NCBI GenBank assembly: GCA_964449305.1
Contig: CAYUYM010000199.1
Span: forward strand, 1-6,157
Origin: CAYUYM01 sp964449305
Lineage (GTDB): Bacteria; Bacteroidota; Ignavibacteria; SZUA-365; CAYQST01
DNA length: 6,157 nucleotides
Direction of reading: 5' to 3'
The position numbers and the translations under genes were made by a program. This document shows positions 1 to 4,985 of this stretch, piece by piece. Position 1 is the first letter of the stretch, and every line of letters starts with the position of its first letter. The notes below the pieces were generated by a model. The model searched no databases and was not told the origin of the DNA. It worked only from the letters and a program-made list of their open reading frames with translations.

Positions 1-1
1 C

Positions 2-2617
2 GTCGTGTATGCGGGAACGGGATCGACGGTGACGGTGACCGGGCTCACCGGCGCGAGCGACTACCACTTCGCGGTGTACGAATACAATGATGACGGCGCG
101 GCCGGCGCGGAAAACTACCTCGGCACGACACCGGGCACGGGGTTCGCGACCACGCTCGTTGATCCGGGCTCGCTCGTCTTTGAGGACAACTTCTCCTACA
201 CGCTCGGCGACAACCTGACCTCCAACGGATACAGCGCGCATTCGGCTGGTGGCACATCTCCCATCAAGGTGACCACCCCCGGTGGCCTCGCGTATGCCGG
301 CTACGCCTCCAGCGGCATCGGCAATGCCGCGACCGTGGCAAACGTGTCCGGCGAGGATGTGAACCACGTCTTTTCGCCCGCCTTCACCTACGGCAGCACG
401 GTGTACATGACGCTGCTGGTGAACGTGACGACTGCGAGCACGGCGGGCGATTACTTCTGCCATCTGCAGCAGGGCGGATCCACCTCCGTGTTCCGCGCCC
501 GCGTCTATGCGAAGAGCGACGGCGCCGGTGGAGTGAAGTTCGGCATCGCCGCGAACAACCTTGTCATCACCTACACCACGGGATCCTACGCGCTCAACAC
601 CACGTATCTCCTCGCGGTGCGCTACACCTTCACCAACACCCCGTCGGCCACCAACACCGCCGACCTCTTTGTGAACCCGCTGCTCAACGCGCCGCTGCCC
701 GGCACACCGGATGCCACATCCACCGAGGCATCGACACCGACCGACATCGGCGCCGTGGCGCTGCGCCAGGGATCGACCTCCTCTTCGAAGGTGATCGTCG
801 ATGGCATCCGCATCGGCAGCTCTTGGGGCATGGCCTCCGGCAACGTCTCCTACGCATCACCGGCGACCCTGCAACCGGGCAATTACTCGGATGTGTCCGT
901 GACGAACGCGACGATCACCATCGGTGGTGACGTCACCATTCACGGAGCGCTCATGCTCGACAACTCCACGCTGAGCATCGGCGCCCACACACTCACACTC
1001 AACGGGGCGATCACCTCCATCGGCGGAACGCTCACCGGCGGCGGCAGCTCCGCGCTCGTGCTCGGCGGATCGGGTGCATCGACGGCCCTGCCCGCAGTGT
1101 CGCTCAGCGCGCTCACCATCGACCGTGCCAATGGAATCACACTCGCCGGCAACGTGGACGTCCAGACACTGCTCCAGTTGCAGAACGGCGTCCTCGACCC
1201 GGGCGCGAACACGCTGACCATGGGCAATGGCTCGACGCTCCGTCGCGTGGCCGGCTCGCTTGCCTCCGCCCCGGTGTTCGGCACGGCCATGACCTGGGAC
1301 TACGCACCGACGGGGTCCATCACCACCGGTGCGGAGATCCCCGCGACGGGTGAGGTGCTGAACGTCCTCCTCTCGGGCAGTGGAACCACCGCCCTCGGGC
1401 AGGACTGCTCCATCGCCGGAACACTCACCTTCACCTCCGGCTGGCTCGATGCTGCCGACCACAACCTCCTGCTGAAGGATGGAATGACGATTGCGGGCAC
1501 ACCGTCCGCCGCCTCGATGCTCGTGACATCCGGGACGGGTCAGGTGCGCCGGGAGTTCACCTCCACTGGCAGCTTCACCTTCCCGGTGGGCGACCTCACC
1601 GGCACGGCCGACTATTCCCCGATGACGCTTGCATTCACCACGGGCAGCTTCGCCGCAGGTGCGTGGGCGGGCGTGCGCACGGTGGACGGCATGCATCCGG
1701 ACAATCCCGCCGGCAGCGACTGCATCTCGCGGTACTGGAACGCCGGCGTCAGTGGCATCACCGGCTTCACGTGCGACGTGACCGGTTCCTATGTGCCAGC
1801 GGACGTTGTGGGATCGGAGACCGGCGTCTACACCGGCAAATGGGATGGCACGGCGTGGAGCAAATTCTCGGCGGCCAACATCGGCATGCATCAGATTGCC
1901 GCGACCGGAATCACGAGCTTCTCCGATTTCACCGGGGGGCCCGAACCCGTCATGGATGGCACGGTGAAGTTCGCCCTGCGTCTGAAGGCCGTGTTGGACG
2001 GCGCATGGAATCCCACTCTGGCGACCATGACGTCGAAGCTCCTCACCGCAGGCGTGCTCCCGTTGTCTCAGCCCTATGGCACGGCACCGTGGAACCACAT
2101 GGGCACGGAATCCTTCACCACGCTGCCGACCAGCGCGGTGGACTGGGTGCTTGTCGAACTGCGTGATCCGACCACGCCGTCCATCGTGTTGCAGCGCCGT
2201 GCCGCGATGCTGCTGGCCGACGGGCAGGTGGTCGACGTCACGGGTGGTCCCGTGTGGTTCACCAGCGGAACCCCCGGCACGTACCACGTGGCGCTGCGCC
2301 ATCGCAACCACCTCGCCATCATGACCTCCACGGCGCAGTCACTGTCGCTCTCCTCCGCGCTGTACGATTTCACCACATCACAGACACAGGCATGGGGGAC
2401 GAACGCGATGACGCAGGTCGCCCCCGGCGTCTTTGCGCTGCCGGGCGGTGATGCCAATGCCGACGGCCTCATCGGTGTGACGGATTTCGTGGATGCGGAC
2501 AACAACCAGTGGGGTGATGGCTACCTGCTGTTCGACACGAATCTCGACTCCTTCATCGACTCCCAGGACTTCATGGCGCCGGACAATCACCAGCTCATGA
2601 CGACCCAGGTGCCCTGA
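2..2617 (+). CDS. Large mosaic surface protein with C-terminal dockerin-like module (5' end missing)
   Basis: The frame is open from the first complete codon (2-4) to TGA at 2615-2617, so the true start and any signal peptide lie outside the window. Residues are numbered from the GTG at base 5. Residues 1-50 look like the last strands of a fibronectin III-like domain (YHFAVYEYN, then FATT). Residues 57-275 resemble a concanavalin/LamG-like sandwich (start FEDNFSYTLGDNL). Residues 300-500 hold about three loosely repeated beta units with the pattern GxLxLxxGxLDxGxxxLxL. Residues 505-645 form a Gly/Thr-rich module common in Bacteroidota surface proteins (RREF, FPVGD). Residues 650-813 carry a conserved module (LPLSQPYGTAPW, VDWVLVELRD, RRAAMLLADG, ALRHRNHLAIM). 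Residues 815-855 contain two 12-residue calcium loops, D816-N818-D820-D827 and D844-N846-D848-D855. The protein ends in TQVP, as I recall relatives doing, without a T9SS domain. Secretion is inferred from the domains; the function (adhesion or binding) is unknown. Confidence 0.9.
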   Translation, partial: VVYAGTGSTVTVTGLTGASDYHFAVYEYNDDGAAGAENYLGTTPGTGFATTLVDPGSLVFEDNFSYTLGDNLTSNGYSAHSAGGTSPIKVTTPGGLAYAGYASSGIGNAATVANVSGEDVNHVFSPAFTYGSTVYMTLLVNVTTASTAGDYFCHLQQGGSTSVFRARVYAKSDGAGGVKFGIAANNLVITYTTGSYALNTTYLLAVRYTFTNTPSATNTADLFVNPLLNAPLPGTPDATSTEASTPTDIGAVALRQGSTSSSKVIVDGIRIGSSWGMASGNVSYASPATLQPGNYSDVSVTNATITIGGDVTIHGALMLDNSTLSIGAHTLTLNGAITSIGGTLTGGGSSALVLGGSGASTALPAVSLSALTIDRANGITLAGNVDVQTLLQLQNGVLDPGANTLTMGNGSTLRRVAGSLASAPVFGTAMTWDYAPTGSITTGAEIPATGEVLNVLLSGSGTTALGQDCSIAGTLTFTSGWLDAADHNLLLKDGMTIAGTPSAASMLVTSGTGQVRREFTSTGSFTFPVGDLTGTADYSPMTLAFTTGSFAAGAWAGVRTVDGMHPDNPAGSDCISRYWNAGVSGITGFTCDVTGSYVPADVVGSETGVYTGKWDGTAWSKFSAANIGMHQIAATGITSFSDFTGGPEPVMDGTVKFALRLKAVLDGAWNPTLATMTSKLLTAGVLPLSQPYGTAPWNHMGTESFTTLPTSAVDWVLVELRDPTTPSIVLQRRAAMLLADGQVVDVTGGPVWFTSGTPGTYHVALRHRNHLAIMTSTAQSLSLSSALYDFTTSQTQAWGTNAMTQVAPGVFALPGGDANADGLIGVTDFVDADNNQWGDGYLLFDTNLDSFIDSQDFMAPDNHQLMTTQVP

Positions 2618-2663
2618 ACCGGTACTGGCGGCCCGCCGCGACTTTCTGCACACGGCGTCGCAG

Positions 2664-2675
2664 GATTCGCGAATC
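2664..2675. promoter_or_regulatory. 12-bp perfect palindrome next to the gene 2 promoter
   Basis: GATTCGCGAATC is perfectly self-complementary and lies five bases upstream of the TTG of the proposed promoter at 2681-2711. Its place, roughly 40-55 bases before the inferred transcription start, suits a binding site for a dimeric regulator. No regulator is encoded nearby and no family is assigned. A chance palindrome of this length is possible in GC-rich DNA. Confidence 0.3.
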
Positions 2676-2680
2676 ACCGC

Positions 2681-2711
2681 TTGAATCCCGGTGTTCCACT
2701 CGGTACATTTC
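2681..2711 (+). promoter_or_regulatory. Bacteroidota-type promoter for the cohesin-like gene
   Basis: TTG at 2681-2683, a 20-base spacer, then TACATTTC at 2704-2711 fits the Bacteroidota sigma pattern (TTG, 19-21 bases, TAnnTTTG) except for the last base. Transcription would begin near 2717, leaving a leader of about 28 bases before the ATG at 2745. No Shine-Dalgarno sequence is visible before that ATG, which is common in Bacteroidota. The site suggests that gene 2 is transcribed on its own, separately from gene 1. Confidence 0.5.
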
Positions 2712-2744
2712 GGAACATTTTTGCTCATCAGTTCTGGTTGACTC

Positions 2745-3863
2745 ATGAAACACTCGCTGCTGCTTCCCCTCATGCTGGCCATCGGCATCCTCCCAATGCG
2801 GATGGTTGCGCAGCCGGATTACACCGTGCGCATGCTCTTCGATTCGACGGTGGGAAACGACACCTATGAATGGAGCATCTACCTGCAGAAGACCAACCCC
2901 CGGTGGAACGACTATGCCGGAGGTCAGTACATCTTCACCTTCAACACCGGCATTCTCGGGGGAGGGACGGCGACCTTCACCGTGGTCTCATCCACGTCGG
3001 ATTTTGCGCTTACAAATCAGAATCCCGTCAACGCCTCCGTGTCGCAGGCGGAGCTGCGTGTCCAGGCACGCACCCCTCCGGGAACGGGTAACGGCTTTGT
3101 GGTGTCCACCACCGCCCCCGGCAACAAGGTGTGCCGCGTGCGCGTCAAGGGCTCCGGTGCATTCACGCCAGGCCAGCGTCCGGACATCGCATGGAAGAGC
3201 ACGGGGGCAGGTTTCCTCACCGTGGTGAACGGGTATGTGAACGGCGTGAACACCGTCCTCACGGGCACCTTCGATGCGCAGGGCATGACGAACCCGGTAC
3301 TGCCGGTGGAACTGACAAGCTTCTCGGCCGAGGTCGATGGTGAGGGTGTGATGCTCCGGTGGCACACGGCTGCGGAGCAGAACAACTGCGGTTTCGAGGT
3401 GCAGCGTTCCACGCATCCGGCGGATGCAGCGTGGGAGACGATCGGCTTCGTGCAGGGGGGGGGCACGACGACAGAAGGACGGGATTACCAGCATCGTGAC
3501 GCGCCACAGCCTGCCGGGGCGTGGTACCGCCTTCTGCAGAAGGACTGTGACGGGACGGTGAGCACCAGCCGCGTTGTCCACGCCACTGGCACGCGTCCTT
3601 CTGGACTGCTGCTGCACCCCATGGCGCCCAATCCGGTCGCAGGGGCATCGGCGGTCAGTTTCACGCTTCCCGATTCGCGGCCTGTGGTGGTCACCGTGTT
3701 CGACATGCTCGGACAACGGCGCCTCCGAGTCGACTGCGGAGTGCTTGCGGCAGGGTATCACAGCCGCCTGCTCGCGCTGGACAAACTCCCCGCCGGGCAA
3801 TACCAGTGCCTGGTGGAGGCGGGTGACGACGTGAAAGCCGGCCGGTTTTCCGTGATCCATTGA
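2745..3863 (+). CDS. T9SS type A sorting domain protein with cohesin-like N-terminal domain
   Basis: This is a complete 372-residue protein. Residues 1-23 are a Sec signal peptide (Lys2, hydrophobic core, ending VAQ), which supports the ATG at 2745. Residues 25-165 form a beta-rich domain (YEWSIYLQKT, YIFTFNTGILGGGTATFTVV, GNGFVVSTT) resembling cohesin-like sandwiches found at the start of many FCB secreted proteins; this is by pattern only. Residues 186-222 hold the linker LPVELTSFSA followed by LRWHTAAEQNNCGFEVQRS, typical of these proteins, leading into a fibronectin-like fold to about residue 282. Residues 289-371 match a T9SS type A C-terminal domain: PMAPNPV, VTVFDMLGQ, AAGYH, LPAGQYQCLVEAG, ending GRFSVIH. 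Export through T9SS to the outer surface is therefore expected. A run of nine G encodes Gly238-240. No catalytic motif is seen; binding or adhesion is an inference. Confidence 0.92.
   Translation: MKHSLLLPLMLAIGILPMRMVAQPDYTVRMLFDSTVGNDTYEWSIYLQKTNPRWNDYAGGQYIFTFNTGILGGGTATFTVVSSTSDFALTNQNPVNASVSQAELRVQARTPPGTGNGFVVSTTAPGNKVCRVRVKGSGAFTPGQRPDIAWKSTGAGFLTVVNGYVNGVNTVLTGTFDAQGMTNPVLPVELTSFSAEVDGEGVMLRWHTAAEQNNCGFEVQRSTHPADAAWETIGFVQGGGTTTEGRDYQHRDAPQPAGAWYRLLQKDCDGTVSTSRVVHATGTRPSGLLLHPMAPNPVAGASAVSFTLPDSRPVVVTVFDMLGQRRLRVDCGVLAAGYHSRLLALDKLPAGQYQCLVEAGDDVKAGRFSVIH
3455..3463 (+). repeat. G9 homopolymer inside gene 2, candidate slippage site
   Basis: Nine consecutive G follow CAG and encode the end of Gln237 plus Gly238-240, in the loop-rich stretch before the T9SS domain. 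Loss of one G leads to a stop at 3559-3561, and gain of one G to a stop at 3497-3499. Both come before the T9SS domain, which begins near 3606. As written, the frame is intact (ON). Confidence 0.85.
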
Positions 3864-3875
3864 TCTTCATGCCCC

Positions 3876-3934
3876 CCCTCCGTTGTCGGTGACAGAGGGA
3901 GAAGGGCAGGCAGGCCACCGACAGACTGTTCCTT
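3876..3934 (+). terminator. Possible terminator after gene 2, with two competing hairpins
   Basis: Thirteen bases after the stop of gene 2, CCCTC (3876-3880) and TGTC (3884-3887) can pair with GACA (3891-3894) and GAGGG (3895-3899), giving nine pairs around a GGT loop with a 3-base bulge. Alternatively TGTCGGTG (3884-3891) pairs perfectly with CACCGACA (3916-3923), followed by the pyrimidine-rich TGTTCCTTTC. The second form looks more like an intrinsic terminator, but the T run is interrupted. The two folds share bases and cannot coexist. Confidence 0.4.
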
Positions 3935-4088
3935 TCATTACGAAATTGTAAGAATTGTTTTTCCAGGTGAATCGGCCCGACAGGGACTTGCTGGGCGGTT
4001 TCGACGGAAATGCTGATCGATCATTGACTTACGCGTGTCCAACGAGGTGTGACCTCCCATGTCTCACGAGAATCCCCTTCATGATCTG
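3935..4088. other. Non-coding gap, first part
   Basis: No convincing gene is present. AT-rich DNA at 3939-3962 contains AATTGT twice (3944-3949 and 3953-3958). TGATCGATCA at 4014-4023 is a 10-bp perfect palindrome. Short open frames crossing this stretch have random-looking composition, no start signals and no recognisable motif. Confidence 0.5.
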
Positions 4089-4103
4089 GTCCGAACAACG
4101 GAC
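4089..4103 (+). other. GTCCG/CGGAC hairpin
   Basis: GTCCG (4089-4093) and CGGAC (4099-4103) pair perfectly around the loop AACAA. The same TGGTCCG string starts here at 4087 and again at 4109, 22 bases later, about two DNA turns. The second copy leads into the 18-bp palindrome. The pair could be a repeated protein-binding motif or part of a structured transcript. Confidence 0.35.
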
Positions 4104-4109
4104 AACAGT

Positions 4110-4136
4110 GGTCCGGAAACCGGTTTCCGGGGAACC
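4110..4136. promoter_or_regulatory. 18-bp perfect palindrome, LacI-family operator-like
   Basis: CCGGAAACCGGTTTCCGG at 4113-4130 is perfectly self-complementary. With GGT (4110-4112) and ACC (4134-4136) outside it, a longer imperfect hairpin could also form. The core GAAACCGGTTTC, centred on CG with flanking AA and TT, has the general form of LacI/GalR-family operators, regulators that often control carbohydrate genes. It sits 25 bases upstream of the TACCTTTG box at 4156, a usual distance for a regulator site. No regulator gene is in the window, so the family link rests on the motif shape alone. Confidence 0.45.
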
Positions 4137-4155
4137 CACAGGATCGGGGGGGCAG

Positions 4156-4163
4156 TACCTTTG
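4156..4163 (+). promoter_or_regulatory. TACCTTTG, exact Bacteroidota -7 box
   Basis: The string matches TAnnTTTG exactly and would start transcription near 4170. There is no TTG at the expected -33 distance; the operator-like palindrome and a G7 run (4146-4152) lie upstream instead, so an activator-dependent promoter is conceivable. CTTTGC (4159-4164) and GCAAAG (4167-4172) form an inverted repeat overlapping the box. The first gene downstream, at 4510, would have a leader of about 340 bases. Confidence 0.35.
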
Positions 4164-4250
4164 CCTGCAAAGTCTGGTCGTCATGACACAGCGATGAATT
4201 GTCGCGGCAATTGGCAGGATCTGGAACTCTACGTGCAATCCACGTGTTTC
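4159..4250 (+). other. Run of small hairpins, possible short RNA or leader
   Basis: Three hairpins follow in a row: CTTTGC/GCAAAG (4159-4172), AATTGT/GCAATT with loop CGCG (4197-4212, one G-U pair), and ACGTG/CACGT with loop CAATC (4231-4245). The last is followed by GTTTCTTC, a weak terminator-like tail. A transcript starting near 4170 could end near 4250 as an RNA of about 80 bases, or continue as the leader of gene 3. The stems are short and no known RNA family was recognised. Confidence 0.25.
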
Positions 4251-4301
4251 TTCAAACAATTCTCCCCATCTCTCTTGCATTTATCTCTCCACCACGGTAG
4301 A

Positions 4302-4331
4302 TTGACTCTTGAAGATAGGCTGATATCTTTA
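4302..4331 (+). promoter_or_regulatory. Likely promoter for the beta-helix gene pair
   Basis: TTG at 4302-4304, a 19-base spacer, then TATCTTTA at 4324-4331 fits the Bacteroidota promoter pattern except for the last base. Transcription would start near 4337, leaving a leader of about 170 bases before the ATG at 4510. That leader would begin with a CGGGT/ACCCG hairpin (4338-4342 with 4354-4358) and include the strong hairpin at 4417-4436. It is the best-matching promoter in the gap. Confidence 0.45.
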
Positions 4332-4416
4332 CCGAAACGGGTGACTGTTGGAAACCCGGATCCTCTCCTAGGAACATATGAATCGAGCCAGCGCAAGGCA
4401 TTTCGAATATGCAGAT

Positions 4417-4436
4417 GCCGTTATGGGAATAACGGC
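4417..4436 (+). other. 8-bp perfect hairpin with GNRA-type loop in the gene 3 leader
   Basis: GCCGTTAT (4417-4424) pairs perfectly with ATAACGGC (4429-4436) around GGGA, a tetraloop of the GNRA class. It is the most stable-looking structure in the gap and lies 73 bases before the ATG of gene 3. The following bases (TCTCGTAGC) are not a T run, so it does not look like an intrinsic terminator. A structured leader or an RNA-processing site is possible; no riboswitch class was recognised. Confidence 0.4.
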
Positions 4437-4498
4437 TCTCGTAGCACACTGCCACAGCGCTCAAGCCTTGACCTTACATCATTCAATATCCATATTCC

Positions 4499-4505
4499 AA
4501 GAGGT
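4499..4505 (+). promoter_or_regulatory. Ribosome binding site that fixes the start of gene 3
   Basis: AAGAGGT lies five bases before the ATG at 4510 and is a good Shine-Dalgarno match. The frame is open further upstream to an ATG at 4378, but that extension has no such site and would bury the signal peptide. Confidence 0.55.
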
Positions 4506-4509
4506 TTGC

Positions 4510-4905
4510 ATGAAACCCAAAACCATCGGAATTGTTCTCGCGTTGTTTGTGGCATGCTCGTTCATCGGGTATGCACAGAACACGTTTCACGTGAGTCCTT
4601 CCGGTAATGACGTCTCCGGTAGGGGCACGGCGGTTTCACCGTGGCGCACCATAGGCAAGGCGGTGAGCACGGCACGTGACGGCGACGCCATCATCGTCCT
4701 GGGAGGGAAACGCTCCATGACCTACGAGGAGACAGTCACCATCGAGAAACAATTGACCATTCTCGCCTCGCCCCTGTCCGGGCTGACAATTTCTGTCCGG
4801 AAGCTGATAGTGAAGAATGACAGGACGGAGATCATCGGCTTCACCCCGACCACGGTGATCGAACGCTCCGGCAACATCCACCAACAGAATCCCGACAGGA
4901 AGTGA
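4510..4905 (+). CDS. Short secreted protein, single DUF1565/pectate-lyase-like N-terminal module
   Basis: The protein has 131 residues. Residues 1-23 are a signal peptide ending GYAQ. Cys16 within LFVAC could instead be a lipobox, so a lipoprotein is an alternative. Residues 27-65 follow the DUF1565-type opening of beta-helix proteins: HVSPSGND, SPWRTIGKA, then DGDAIIV. Residues 72-118 continue with YEETVTI and GFTPTTVIE. The same landmarks occur in order in the next gene (VSPAGTD, PFKTI, YHETI, GFSPTTIIE), so the two are paralogues. This copy stops 13 residues after the last landmark, where the neighbour enters its long beta-helix. The stop is not a simple nonsense change, because no frame of the 80 bases after it resembles that helix. 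It may be a remnant of a duplication or a genuine one-module protein. It is probably co-transcribed with the next gene; its role is unknown. Confidence 0.75.
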   Translation: MKPKTIGIVLALFVACSFIGYAQNTFHVSPSGNDVSGRGTAVSPWRTIGKAVSTARDGDAIIVLGGKRSMTYEETVTIEKQLTILASPLSGLTISVRKLIVKNDRTEIIGFTPTTVIERSGNIHQQNPDRK

Positions 4906-4975
4906 CGCTCCAGCAGCGGCTTCATCGAATCCCCCCTATCATGTACACTTCGCAACAAACCAATTCATCAACATA

Positions 4976-4980
4976 CAGGG
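4976..4980 (+). promoter_or_regulatory. Ribosome binding site of the beta-helix gene
   Basis: CAGGG lies five bases before the ATG at 4986, the same spacing as in gene 3. It favours 4986 over the in-frame ATG at 4941, which would put 15 polar residues ahead of the signal peptide. The 80-base gap between the genes (4906-4985) shows no clear promoter or terminator. Confidence 0.45.
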
Positions 4981-4985
4981 TAGCC

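Noticed and set aside
857..2311. Long open frame of 484 codons on the - strand opposite gene 1
   Set aside because: It mirrors a GC-rich coding frame, its translation is rich in Arg, Gly and His with no domain pattern, and the + strand has clear, recognisable modules here.
2627..2661. Small hairpins after gene 1 (GGCG/CGCC and GCGAC/GTCGC)
   Set aside because: The stems are only 4-5 bp, compete with each other and are not followed by a T run, so they do not make a convincing terminator.
4141..4250. Possible tRNA or known riboswitch
   Set aside because: No cloverleaf, TTCGA-type T loop or recognised aptamer core could be found.
4468..4496. Sigma70-like TTGACC, 17 bases, CATATT
   Set aside because: Transcription would start inside or next to the ribosome binding site of gene 3, and the pattern is not the Bacteroidota type.
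4378..4509. Upstream ATG extension of gene 3
   Set aside because: The ATG at 4510 has a good ribosome binding site and begins a clean signal peptide; the extension would place 44 residues before it and run through the strong hairpin.
4059..4607. Open frame of 182 codons on the + strand across the gap
   Set aside because: It has random-looking composition, no ribosome binding site, and overlaps the signal peptide and first module of gene 3 in another frame.
4906..4985. Possible frameshifted continuation of gene 3 into a second module
   Set aside because: Translation of the three forward frames shows nothing like the helix module of the next gene.
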